From positions 2,643,501 through 2,707,500 of the forward strand of contig NZ_CP083956.1 of NCBI RefSeq assembly GCF_006442795.2: DNA of 64,000 nt, read 5' to 3'. The position numbers were made by a program, and so were the translations under genes. Positions 28,431 to 36,973 of the stretch are shown one piece after another; positions within the stretch are counted from its first letter, which is position 1; every line of letters starts with the position of its first letter. The stretch comes from Mesorhizobium sp. B1-1-8. Its GTDB lineage: Bacteria > Pseudomonadota > Alphaproteobacteria > Rhizobiales > Rhizobiaceae. The notes beneath the pieces were generated by a model. The model saw only the letters and a list, made by a program, of their open reading frames with translations, was not told where the DNA came from and did not search any database.

Positions 28431-29009
28431 CTAGGCTTTTTCGATCAGCCGCTCGAAACGCTTGTCGGGCACGAACCAGATCATCGCCACAAAGACGTAG
28501 AGCGCGATGCCGATCCACTGGCTGATGAACGTCAGTGCTACGCCAGCGAGGTAGAGCGCCAGCGAAATCTTGCCTTTGCGGTCCTGTCCCACGGCCTTGG
28601 CGAAGGTTGTCCCGGGGCCGTGCAGACGGCGGAGCATGACGACCAGAATGGCATAGGCGACGGCGCAAAGCGCAAGGTCGATGCCGTAGACGGCCACAGG
28701 CACCGGCGCGAAGTGGTTCTCGCCCACGAAGGCGGTGGTCACCGGCATCAGCGACAGCCAGAAAAGCAGATTGAGATTGGCCCACAAGACGCGCCCGTCG
28801 ACGCGCTGCACGGTGTGGAACATGTTGTGCATGTTGTTCCAGTAGATGCCGACATTGATGAAAGACAAGACATAAGAGAAGAAGATCGGCCAGAGCGGCA
28901 AAAGCGCATGGACGTCTTCGCCATGCGGCACCTTCAGCTCCAGCACCATGATGGTGATGATGATGGCGACGACGCCATCGGTGAATGCCTCGACCCGTCC
29001 CTTGCCCAT
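28431..29009 (-). CDS. TMEM175 family (DUF1211) potassium-channel-like protein
   Basis: The 192-residue product starts MGKGRVEAFTDGVVAIIITIMVLELKVP, in which the Arg and the F-x-D motif match the pore-lining first helix of bacterial TMEM175 potassium channels. Five or six hydrophobic segments follow, including FISQWIGIALYVFVAMIWF. ATG at 29009 has GGGAGGAACC directly upstream and is preferred to an in-frame start at 29024. Bacterial members form tetrameric K+ channels; the physiological role here is not shown. Confidence 0.88.
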   Translation of the reverse strand: MGKGRVEAFTDGVVAIIITIMVLELKVPHGEDVHALLPLWPIFFSYVLSFINVGIYWNNMHNMFHTVQRVDGRVLWANLNLLFWLSLMPVTTAFVGENHFAPVPVAVYGIDLALCAVAYAILVVMLRRLHGPGTTFAKAVGQDRKGKISLALYLAGVALTFISQWIGIALYVFVAMIWFVPDKRFERLIEKA

Positions 29010-29149
29010 GGTTCCTCCCTTCATTGCTCGACGGAGGTTACGGGAGGACGTTGCGCAAGACCATCCTGCCAGGATTGTCAGGAGCGCATTCGACGAACGG
29101 AACAGCCGTCTTATATGGGCGTTGGGCCTGCAAACAGCTGGAGGTGACT

Positions 29150-30358
29150 ATGACCAGCTACGCTCAAACCATGACGCGTGACAACGAACTCGGCGGCGCC
29201 GCCGCAATGGCCAGCGTCGCCGCCATGATCGCCGCGCTGTTTGCCGGCAGCACCGCCTTGACGCCGCTCTACGTGATCTACAAGCAAGCCTTCGGCTTTT
29301 CGCAGATCACGCTGACGCTGGTCTATGCCGTCTATGTGGTCGGCAATCTGGCGGCGCTTCTCGTTTTCGGACGATTGTCGGATGCCATCGGCCGCCGACC
29401 GGCGGCAATGGCGGCCATGGCGGTCGCCGTGGCCAGCGCGCTGTTTTTCCTGTTTGCCGAGAATGTCGCATGGCTGGACATCGCCCGTATTCTCAGCGGT
29501 CTTGGGGTTGGCGTCGGCGCCGGGACCGGCACCGCCTGGCTTGCCGAGCTGATCGAAGGCGAGGACAAGTCGCGTGCCGCCATCATCGCCACCACCACCA
29601 ATTTCATCGGTCTCGGGGCCGGCGCGCTGTTGTCAGGGCTGCTCGCCGAATACGCGCCCTGGCCGCTCAGGCTGACCTTCGCCGTCTATCTCGCGCTGCT
29701 GGCGCTGGTGACGCTGGCGATCTGGCGCACGCGCGAAACCGTGTCGCGGCCGGGGCGGCTCGCCGATGTCTCGATGCGGCCGCGCCTTTCGGTTCCCGCC
29801 AGCATCAGCGCGCAATTCGTGGCGCCGGCGGTGACCGGCTTCGGCGCGATGGCGCTGGTCGGCTTTTACGCGGCACTGGCGCCGAGCATCCTGGCGCAGC
29901 AACTGCACGCCACCAACCATGCCGAAGCCGGCGGATTGTTCTTCGAACTGTCGATCGTGGCGGCGGGGACCATCCTGGGCACGGCGCGGCTGTCCAGCCG
30001 CTTCACCATGCTGGCGGCGCTTATGCTGATGATCCCGACGGTAGCGCTGATCGTCGCGGCGCAGGTTTTCGCCTCGATGCCAACCATGGTCGTCGCGACG
30101 GCGCTTTGCGGGGTGGCGGCGGCGCTTGGCTATCGCGGCAGCCTGCAAGTGGTGAACCAGATCGCCCCGGCCGACCGCCGCGCCGAGGTGGTCTCGGCCT
30201 TCTTCGTCTGCTGCTTCTGCGGCAACGCGCTGCCGGTCATCGGCATCGGCGTCCTGTCGAGCTGGACGAGCGCGACCCTGGCGAGCCTGGCTTTTGCAGG
30301 CATGATCACGATCTTCTCGCTGGTGGCGCTGGGGTTCGGTGCCAAATACGCGAGGTGA
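29150..30358 (+). CDS. MFS transporter
   Basis: A 12-helix major facilitator of 402 residues with loop motif FGRLSDAIGRRPA between helices 2 and 3 and GVGAGTGTAWLAELIEGEDKSRAA in helix 5 and its loop. ATG at 29150 has GGAGGT at 29140-29145; longer in-frame starts upstream would run through the TMEM175 promoter region. It resembles drug/sugar-efflux MFS proteins, but the substrate is unknown. It converges with the MATE gene (21-base gap). Confidence 0.9.
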   Translation: MTSYAQTMTRDNELGGAAAMASVAAMIAALFAGSTALTPLYVIYKQAFGFSQITLTLVYAVYVVGNLAALLVFGRLSDAIGRRPAAMAAMAVAVASALFFLFAENVAWLDIARILSGLGVGVGAGTGTAWLAELIEGEDKSRAAIIATTTNFIGLGAGALLSGLLAEYAPWPLRLTFAVYLALLALVTLAIWRTRETVSRPGRLADVSMRPRLSVPASISAQFVAPAVTGFGAMALVGFYAALAPSILAQQLHATNHAEAGGLFFELSIVAAGTILGTARLSSRFTMLAALMLMIPTVALIVAAQVFASMPTMVVATALCGVAAALGYRGSLQVVNQIAPADRRAEVVSAFFVCCFCGNALPVIGIGVLSSWTSATLASLAFAGMITIFSLVALGFGAKYAR

Positions 30359-30379
30359 TCCGCAGCGGCGGGCGAACCC

Positions 30380-31852
30380 TCAGCCGTCGGGCGTTTCCGG
30401 CAAGAGTTGCGCGCGCTGGCGCGGCACGCCGAGGCCGGTGTCCGGCGGCTCGCCGGCGGCCGGCCTGTCCTCGATCATATGCATGGTCCGCCAACGGCCG
30501 AAGCGATAATAGGCGGCGGCCAGCAGGAGCGAGGTAATCGAGCCGGCCGGAAAGCTCCACCACAGCGCTTCCTGGCCGATGACGCTGCGCATGGAATAGG
30601 CAAAGCCGGTGCGCACGACCAGCACCGAGATGACCAGGATGATCAGCGGCGGCATCACCGCGCCGGTGGCGCGCACCGTGGCGAAAAGCACGATGGTGAT
30701 GCCGAACAGGATGAACGACCACGACGCCACCTTGTTGATGTGGGCGGCGATGTCGATCGCGGCGCTGTCGCCGCTGAGGAACAGGCTCAGCACCGCGCGG
30801 TCGAAGACGAACAGCAGCGCCACCAGCGCGCCGGTCAGCACCAGGTTGAAGCCGACGCCGGACGCTGCGACCTTGCCGATGCGGTCCCATCGCCCGGCAC
30901 CGACATTCTGCGCCGCCATCGAGGAGACCGCGGCGCCGATGGCCAAAGCCGGCATCTGGATGTAGGTCCAGAGCTGCGCGGCGATGCCATAGGCGGCGGC
31001 GATCTGAGAGCCGTAGGAATTGACGATGCCCATCACGGTCAGCGCCGCCGCCGAGATGACGATCATCTGCAAACCCATCGGGATGCCTTTTGAGACGATG
31101 ATGCGCAGCAGCGCCGGATCCGGCTGCAACAAAGCGAGGTCAGCGCCGACGAGCCGCAGCGGGTGCCTGCGGGCATAGAGCACGATCAGGATGGCGACCA
31201 CGCTCACCGTCTGGCCTATCAGCGTCGAGGTGGCCGATCCGGCGATGCCGAGCTCCGGAAAGGGCCCGATGCCGCGGATCAGCAGCGGGTTCAAAACGAC
31301 GTCGAGCACGACGGCCAGCGCCATGAAGGCAAACGGCGTGCGCGAATCGCCGGCGCCGCGCAGCACCGTCATGACGAAGGACAAAAGGTTCATCATCGGC
31401 ACGGCGACGAAGATGATGCGCAGATAGGCGCGCGCCAGCGGCAAGGCATCCGCCGGCGTGCCGAGTCCGGTCAGGATGGCGTCGACCCAGATCCAGCCGC
31501 AGACCGCGAACACCGCCGAGACGAGAAAGAAGAAGGTGGCGCTGGTGCCGACGATGCGCCGCGCCTCCGGCAGATCGCGCGCGCCGACCGATTGCGCCAC
31601 CAGGATGGTCGCCGCCATGCCGATGCCGAACACCGTGCCGAGGATGAGGAACAGCACGAGGTTGGCGTTGGAGGTCGCCGTCAGCGCCGCCTCGCCGAGG
31701 AAGCGGCCGACCCAGACCGCGTTAATCGAGCCGTTCAGCGACTGCAGCACGTTGGAGCCCAGCACGGGCAGGGCGAACAACAGCAGGGTGCGCGGGATCG
31801 GGCCGCTCGTCAGGTCGTGGGTCCGCCTTCGAGCGGGCTTTTTGTCATCCAT
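30380..31852 (-). CDS. MATE family efflux transporter
   Basis: The 490-residue protein has 12 predicted membrane segments and the MATE pattern: GPIPRTLLLFALPVLGSNVLQSL, NAVWVGRFLGEAALTATSNA, VAQSVGARDLPEARRIVG in the first half and AAQNVGAGRWDRIGK in the second. MATE proteins export cationic drugs or metabolites using Na+ or H+ gradients. Start ATG at 31852. It lies downstream of the phytase-like gene on the same strand, separated by a strong hairpin. Confidence 0.93.
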   Translation of the reverse strand: MDDKKPARRRTHDLTSGPIPRTLLLFALPVLGSNVLQSLNGSINAVWVGRFLGEAALTATSNANLVLFLILGTVFGIGMAATILVAQSVGARDLPEARRIVGTSATFFFLVSAVFAVCGWIWVDAILTGLGTPADALPLARAYLRIIFVAVPMMNLLSFVMTVLRGAGDSRTPFAFMALAVVLDVVLNPLLIRGIGPFPELGIAGSATSTLIGQTVSVVAILIVLYARRHPLRLVGADLALLQPDPALLRIIVSKGIPMGLQMIVISAAALTVMGIVNSYGSQIAAAYGIAAQLWTYIQMPALAIGAAVSSMAAQNVGAGRWDRIGKVAASGVGFNLVLTGALVALLFVFDRAVLSLFLSGDSAAIDIAAHINKVASWSFILFGITIVLFATVRATGAVMPPLIILVISVLVVRTGFAYSMRSVIGQEALWWSFPAGSITSLLLAAAYYRFGRWRTMHMIEDRPAAGEPPDTGLGVPRQRAQLLPETPDG

Positions 31853-31869
31853 GACAGCACCGAAAATGA

Positions 31870-31900
31870 ATCAGGCCCGCGATGCTATCGCAGGCCTGAT
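31870..31900 (-). terminator. Strong hairpin between the phytase-like and MATE genes
   Basis: ATCAGGCC (31870-31877) pairs with GGCCTGAT (31893-31900), and inside it GCGAT (31879-31883) pairs with ATCGC (31887-31891), giving a 13-bp stem with one mismatch and a three-base loop. It lies 59 bases after the phytase-like stop and 18 bases before the MATE start, so it could be a terminator or a leader structure reducing read-through into the MATE gene. Confidence 0.6.
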
Positions 31901-31958
31901 GCTCATGCATCCCTTCCGCGCTTGGCCATATGCCGTTCGGCACACGACCGAAGCAGAA

Positions 31959-33437
31959 CTAATTCGCGGCGAGGCTGTTCCTAGACAGTCCGGGCAGGGT
32001 GACCTGATAGACCAGGAAGGTGGTGTCGACATCGGCGCCGTCCTCGGCCTTGTAGGGCGCGCCGACCTGGAAGCCGTCCTGGGTCAGGAAGTCGTTGTCG
32101 TTGGCGACGAACAGGAAATAGTCGTCGGGCAGCTTCGGATCGAGCACGCTCGCGAGCGACATCGCCTCCCACTTCTCCGAGAGGTTGTTCCTGTCGTTCG
32201 GCACGCCGTTGTGCATGCCGAAGCGGCCGAGCTCGCCCTTGTCGTTGATGTCGATGAATGCGGTCAGCTTGGCCGGCGTCACCGACGGATCGAGCACGCC
32301 TTTCGGCGCCACCGGCTTGTCGGCGGCGTCGAAGGGGCCATTGGCGATATCGGTGGCGCCGGAGAGATCGACGATGTTGATCTTGCGGTAAACCGACTCG
32401 GCATCCTTCACGCCTTGGCCGTTGCCGCTGTCGCGCGCAATCATCAGGAAGCTGGTGTCCGACAGCGCCACGATCTCGCTCTGCGCGGCGACCTTGGTCT
32501 TGCCCTTGGCGTCCTTGAACACCGGCAGCGGCACCACATACTCATGCGCCAGCTTGAGATGGGCGAGGTCGGACGCATCATAGACCAGCGCGCGCGTGTT
32601 CTGGCGCGTCGAGCCGGAATCGCCTCCGTCCTGGCGCGGCGCCGATTGCAGCACGGCGATCAGGAACTTGCCGTCCGGCGTCATCGACATGCCTTCCAGG
32701 CCCTGATTGTTCTGGCGGCCGGTCTCGGGATCTTTCGGATCGGGCTCGGCCGCACCCGGGCCAGGATTGTTGGAAGCGAAGTTCGGCTTGCCATGGCGCA
32801 TCGGCACCAGGGCGGCCGGCGGCTGCGTTGCCGACATCAGATGGCCGTCGGCCGAGAAGCGGTAGATGTTGGGGCCATATTCGTCGGAGATGAACATGGT
32901 GCCGTCGGGCAGCCGCACGATTGCCTCGTTGTCGAGCGCCAGCTTGCCGTTGGCCTCAGGCAGGATCGGCATGCCGCCGGCGGCGGCGCGCACGCCGTTC
33001 AACGGATCAAGGCCGGTTGCATCGGCGCCCTTGTCGTCGGTCAACAGCATGGTATCGGCGAGCATCGCCTTGACGCCCGACTGTTCCTGGCCGGCAGCGG
33101 GTGCCGCGCCTGGCGCGGTCGGGGTGAACTCGATCGAAATGGTGTTGAGGCGCGGCCGGTAGTCGGTGGTGCCGACGACATTGTAGCCACGATCCGGCAG
33201 CAGCCAGAGCGAACCCTTGTAGGCGTTCCCGTCACGCGTCCAGGACTTGGTGTCGATCGCCATGCCGGAACCGGAGCCGAAGGTCTCGCCGAACTTGTCC
33301 TTCTGGCCGGCCGGGATGCGGCCGATGCCGACGAGCCCCTTGTTGACATAGGCGACGCCGTCGGCAAGCGCCGGGGGCAGGGTAGTGAAAAGGGCAAGTG
33401 CCGCGCCGAGCGCGACGGTTCGGTTGAGATGCTTCAT
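31959..33437 (-). CDS. Phytase-like esterase domain protein, secreted
   Basis: The 492-residue product has a Sec signal peptide (LNRTVALGAALALFTTLPPALA, cleavage near residue 25) and the beta-propeller-type phytase-like domain: GLVGIGR, SGSGMAIDTKSW, LWLLPDRGYN, LPDGTMFISDEYGPNIYRF, NQGLEGMSMTPDGK and FLFVANDNDFLT. The family (Pfam phytase-like, esterase-like activity) is annotated by similarity; phosphate or ester substrates are not established. It is exported to the periplasm or outside. The gap upstream contains a large inverted repeat. Confidence 0.9.
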   Translation of the reverse strand: MKHLNRTVALGAALALFTTLPPALADGVAYVNKGLVGIGRIPAGQKDKFGETFGSGSGMAIDTKSWTRDGNAYKGSLWLLPDRGYNVVGTTDYRPRLNTISIEFTPTAPGAAPAAGQEQSGVKAMLADTMLLTDDKGADATGLDPLNGVRAAAGGMPILPEANGKLALDNEAIVRLPDGTMFISDEYGPNIYRFSADGHLMSATQPPAALVPMRHGKPNFASNNPGPGAAEPDPKDPETGRQNNQGLEGMSMTPDGKFLIAVLQSAPRQDGGDSGSTRQNTRALVYDASDLAHLKLAHEYVVPLPVFKDAKGKTKVAAQSEIVALSDTSFLMIARDSGNGQGVKDAESVYRKINIVDLSGATDIANGPFDAADKPVAPKGVLDPSVTPAKLTAFIDINDKGELGRFGMHNGVPNDRNNLSEKWEAMSLASVLDPKLPDDYFLFVANDNDFLTQDGFQVGAPYKAEDGADVDTTFLVYQVTLPGLSRNSLAAN

Positions 33438-33550
33438 CGATATCCCCTTCTTGACGAGCAGAGCGGCTTGGAAGGAACGCGCATCGGCGATGCGGCGAGC
33501 CGGTTCCCGTCAAGCGGTCTAGGACGTGAACGTGATGGTTGCGTGACAGT

Positions 33551-33699
33551 TTCCTTCTCCCCTTGCGGGAGAAGGTGGATCGGCGCGTAGCGCCGAGACG
33601 GATGAGGGGTGCTCCAGCGGAGTGAGACGCTGGTGCCATCTGGAGCACCCCTCATCCGTCGCCTTCGGCGACACCTTCTCCCACAAGGGGAGAAGGGAA
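33551..33699. repeat. RIME-like composite inverted repeat
   Basis: The left arm around TTCCTTCTCCCCTTG (from 33551) matches the right arm ending AAGGGGAGAAGGGAA (to 33699), and an inner pair of 18-19 bp (33598-33615 and 33641-33659, containing GATGAGGGGTGCTCCA and its complement) forms a perfect stem. This about 150-bp nested palindrome fills the gap between the convergent-facing ends of the LacI gene and the phytase-like gene promoter region. It resembles rhizobial intergenic mosaic elements; I could not compare sequences directly. Confidence 0.8.
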
Positions 33700-33710
33700 A
33701 GCGCCTCCGC

Positions 33711-34736
33711 TCAATCGCTCTCTCTTGCGATCAGTTCCAGCGGCCAGACCTCCCGCATGATCCGCGTGCCTTCGGGACCGGCGAAGGCGGGAAGCGAAGC
33801 GAGCAGCATCTCGGCCAGCCGCCTGCCCATGGGCTCCAGCGATGGACGGAAGGCAGTCAGCGCCGGCGAGAAATAGCGGCAGAGCGGCGTGTCGACGATG
33901 ACGATCACGGCCATGTCATGGCCCGGCTTGATACCCATCTCGGCCAGCGCCTTGCAGCCGCCGAGCGCCATCGCGTCATTGTTGAAGATGATCGCCGTCG
34001 GCGGGTTTTTGGAGCGCATTACTTGCGGCGTCACCTGGTAGCCGCCGGTCTCGTTGATGAAGCCATCGGCGATCAGGTCGGGGTCGACCTCGATACCGTG
34101 CCGCTTCAGCGCCTTGCGGTAGCCGTCGAGGAACAGGTAGCCGAAGTTGAGATCAAGCGAAGGGCGGATGGCGGCGATGCGGCGGTGGCCGCGCGCGACC
34201 AGCCGGTCGACCGCTTCATCACCCGCCCTCTCGAAATCGATATCGAGTGAAGGATACGTGTCGCCGCCGGACTGACTTCTGCCAAGCGTGGCGAAGGGAA
34301 AGCCGGCCTTGCTGAGATAGTCGATCCGATCGTCTTCCCTTCGCGTATTGGCCAGCACGACCGCGTCGGCCCGGCGCGTCTCGACCACGCGGCGCAACCG
34401 CTCCTGCTGATATTGGCCCGGCTCACCCATGACGACCATCAGATCCAGGTCATGCTCGGCGAGCCGCGCCTGCAGGCCCGTCAGGAACGGGATGAAGAAC
34501 GGCTCGCCATATTGCTGGTCGCCGGGATGCGGCTGCAGCATGAAGGCGATGGAATGGGTGGCGCCCTGGCGCAGGCTGCGGCCTGACTGATTGGGCGAAT
34601 AGTTCAGCTTCCTGGCTGCTTCGAGCACACGCTGGCGCGTCTCGGCATTGACGTCCGCACGGCCGTTCAGAGCGCGCGACACGGTGCCGATCGAGATGTT
34701 CAGGTGACGCGCGAGATCGTGGATGCTTGACGCCAA
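33711..34736 (-). CDS. LacI family transcriptional regulator of the sugar operon
   Basis: The 341-residue protein has an N-terminal helix-turn-helix and hinge (SIHDLARHLNISIGTVSRALNG, then RVLEAARKLNYSPNQSGRSLRQG) and a periplasmic-binding-protein-like sensor domain. The start is TTG at 34736 with AGGGGGAGAA upstream. It diverges from the sugar operon, and two LacI-type operator palindromes lie in the 195-base gap, so it most likely represses that operon and possibly itself until a sugar or derivative binds. The ligand is unknown. Confidence 0.93.
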   Translation of the reverse strand: MASSIHDLARHLNISIGTVSRALNGRADVNAETRQRVLEAARKLNYSPNQSGRSLRQGATHSIAFMLQPHPGDQQYGEPFFIPFLTGLQARLAEHDLDLMVVMGEPGQYQQERLRRVVETRRADAVVLANTRREDDRIDYLSKAGFPFATLGRSQSGGDTYPSLDIDFERAGDEAVDRLVARGHRRIAAIRPSLDLNFGYLFLDGYRKALKRHGIEVDPDLIADGFINETGGYQVTPQVMRSKNPPTAIIFNNDAMALGGCKALAEMGIKPGHDMAVIVIVDTPLCRYFSPALTAFRPSLEPMGRRLAEMLLASLPAFAGPEGTRIMREVWPLELIARESD

Positions 34737-34845
34737 AGGACGGTTCTCCCCCTGCCTTGGCTAGCACCGGCTGCCGCTCAGGCCAAGGCGTCGGGACGAT
34801 TTTTGCAGGCAGCCGATTGACATTCTAGGCCATCGGGTGTGTTGT

Positions 34846-34873
34846 CGTAAACGTTTACGGAAAAACGTTTACG
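34846..34873. promoter_or_regulatory. Paired LacI-family operators
   Basis: CGTAAACGTTTACG (34846-34859) is a perfect 14-bp palindrome with the central CG typical of LacI/GalR-family operators. A second site at 34860-34873 keeps the right half AAACGTTTACG but loses three bases on the left. Centres are 14 bp apart. They lie 73 bases upstream of the first sugar-operon gene and about 110 bases from the LacI start, as expected for the divergent regulator's operators. Confidence 0.8.
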
Positions 34874-34931
34874 GTGACCCCGTGGATGCCGTGACATTCG
34901 GCCTGGAGGGGCCGAACGGGAGGAGCGCTGG

Positions 34932-35963
34932 ATGATGAAGGTCGTCCTGGCCGGGTGCGGAGCGATGAGCAAGCACTGGCTCGATGCCGTGAAGCAGATC
35001 GACGAGCTCGCCATTGTCGGCCTCGTCGACCTCGATGTCGAGCGGGCACAGGCGAGGGCGCGCGAGTACGCGCTTACCAACACCGTCATCGGCACCAACC
35101 TTGACGCCGTCCTCGACCAGGTCAAGCCCGATGCCGTGTTCGACGTCGTGGTTCCCGCCGCCCGGCGCGAAGTCGCGCTTTCGGCCTTCGCGCACAACTG
35201 CCATCTGCTGACCGAAAAGCCGCTGGCCGACAGCCCGCAGAATGCACGCGCCATCATCGAGGCGGCGCGCCGCGCCGACTGCATCCACGCCGTCGTGCAG
35301 AACCGACGCTATGTCGCCAATGTCAGGCGCATCAGGCGGTTCCTGCACTCCGGCGCCATCGGCCAGCCGACCAGCATCCATGCCGACTTCTTCGTCGCGC
35401 CGCATTTCGGCGGGTTTCGCGAGGAGATGCGCCACGTGCTGCTGCTCGACATGGCGATCCACACGTTCGACGCCGCCCGCTACATGGTCGGCGGCGAGCC
35501 GGCCAGCGTCTATTGCCAGGAATGGGAACCGCCCAATTCCTGGTACCGGCAGGGCTCGTCGGCCAGCGCCGTCTTCGATCTCGGTGGCGGCAAGATCTTC
35601 ACCTATGCCGGCAGCTGGTGCGCCGATGGTTTCCGCACGAGCTGGGAGGGAAGCTGGCGTATCGTCGCCCAGCGCGGCAGCGTGCTGTGGGATGGCCATG
35701 ACGGGCTCAGGGCGGAGGTGGTTGCCTCCGGCCGCGACGGTATCATCGACAAGACCCAGCCGATCGAAGTGCCGCCGCTCCATCCCGCCGACCGCGTTGA
35801 AGGCCATCTCGGCATCATCAAGGATTTCATGCAGGCGGTCGAAACCGGAACCGAGCCGGAGACGCGCGGCACCGACAACATCAAGAGCCTCGCCATGGTC
35901 TTCGGCGCGATCGAAAGCGCCGAGACCGGGCGCCGTGTCGCCATCGCACAGGAAGCACAATGA
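34932..35963 (+). CDS. Gfo/Idh/MocA family oxidoreductase
   Basis: The 343-residue protein has an N-terminal Rossmann domain (VVLAGCGAMSKHWLDAV) and the conserved TEKPLADSP (EKP motif) of the Gfo/Idh/MocA sugar dehydrogenases; a second half of mixed alpha/beta fold follows. Such enzymes oxidise inositols or sugars at C2 or C3 with NAD(P). Start ATG at 34932 (tandem ATGATG) behind GGGAGGAGC. The stop overlaps the next gene (ATGATG). It is the first gene of the LacI-controlled operon. Confidence 0.92.
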   Translation: MMKVVLAGCGAMSKHWLDAVKQIDELAIVGLVDLDVERAQARAREYALTNTVIGTNLDAVLDQVKPDAVFDVVVPAARREVALSAFAHNCHLLTEKPLADSPQNARAIIEAARRADCIHAVVQNRRYVANVRRIRRFLHSGAIGQPTSIHADFFVAPHFGGFREEMRHVLLLDMAIHTFDAARYMVGGEPASVYCQEWEPPNSWYRQGSSASAVFDLGGGKIFTYAGSWCADGFRTSWEGSWRIVAQRGSVLWDGHDGLRAEVVASGRDGIIDKTQPIEVPPLHPADRVEGHLGIIKDFMQAVETGTEPETRGTDNIKSLAMVFGAIESAETGRRVAIAQEAQ

Positions 35964-36868
35964 TGCCAAATCCGCTTCTCGACATCAGGATCGGCACCAT
36001 GGTGCGGGCCAATCTCGAAGACCCGGCGGCCTATGTCAGGCAGATCCTGCCGCTTGGCTTCGAGAGCATCCAGCCTTTCTTCTGGCAGACATTGGGCGGC
36101 AAGGACCTGAAGCGCCTGGCGGGCGAAGTCCGCGAAGCGATCGGCGATGCCGACGTGACCGTGTCCTCGATCGGGGTGTTCGGCAATCCTCTGGAGAGCG
36201 GCGATACCGATAAGGGCGTGCTCAAGGCTTGGGAAGCGGCGATCGACAATGCGCATCTGTTCGGTGCTTCCATGGTCAGCGGCTTCACTGGGCGCCTGCG
36301 CGGCAAGAAGCTGACCGACAGCCTGCCGCGCTTCCGCGAGGTCTGGGGGCCGCTGGCGAAACGCGCCGCCGACAAGGGCGTGCGCATCGCTTTCGAGAAT
36401 TGCGCGATGGACGGTAACTGGGCGAGCGGCGACTGGAATATCGCGCATAACCCGGATGCCTGGGAACTGATGTTCAACGAGCTGCCCGACGACAATCTCG
36501 GTCTCGAATGGGAGCCGTGCCATCAGCTCGTCTATCTGATCGATCCAATCCCGCAGATCCGCAAATGGGCGCCGAAAATCTTCCATGTCCACGGCAAGGA
36601 CGCGACCGTGCGCTGGGACGTGATCCGCGAGCACGGCGTGTTCGGCCGACTGCCTTTCGTGCAGATGCGCACGCCGGGCTTCGGCGACAGCGACTGGACG
36701 CGGGTAATCAGCGAATTGCGGTTGGCCGGCTACCGCGGCGCCATCGACATCGAAGGCTGGCACGACCCGGTCTATCGCGGCGACCTCGAGATCACCGGGC
36801 AGGCGCGGGCGCTGGAATACCTCAAGCAATGCCGGGGAGGGAACAGCTACCTGCCCAATCCGGCTTGA
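35960..36868 (+). CDS. Sugar phosphate isomerase/epimerase (AP endonuclease 2 TIM barrel)
   Basis: The 302-residue protein is a TIM-barrel xylose-isomerase-like enzyme. Likely metal ligands are visible in RIAFENCAM (Glu), GLEWEPCH (Glu/His), KIFHVHGKD (His) and AIDIEGWHD (Glu). It overlaps the dehydrogenase gene by 4 bases. In related operons this pairing converts a keto-sugar made by the dehydrogenase, for example in inositol or 3-keto-glycoside pathways; which applies here is inference. Confidence 0.9.
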   Translation: MMPNPLLDIRIGTMVRANLEDPAAYVRQILPLGFESIQPFFWQTLGGKDLKRLAGEVREAIGDADVTVSSIGVFGNPLESGDTDKGVLKAWEAAIDNAHLFGASMVSGFTGRLRGKKLTDSLPRFREVWGPLAKRAADKGVRIAFENCAMDGNWASGDWNIAHNPDAWELMFNELPDDNLGLEWEPCHQLVYLIDPIPQIRKWAPKIFHVHGKDATVRWDVIREHGVFGRLPFVQMRTPGFGDSDWTRVISELRLAGYRGAIDIEGWHDPVYRGDLEITGQARALEYLKQCRGGNSYLPNPA

Positions 36869-36973
36869 GGCCAAATTTGATGTGAGCATTGGCCGACGGG
36901 AGGAGCCGGCCGACCGAGGATGCAGATCAATTCGAAACCCTCTATCGGGAGGGTCTAAAAGGGAGGAACGTGC

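Noticed and set aside
31191..33590. Plus-strand frame opposite the MATE and phytase-like genes
   Set aside because: Shadow frames opposite two clear minus-strand genes, crossing their intergenic hairpin.
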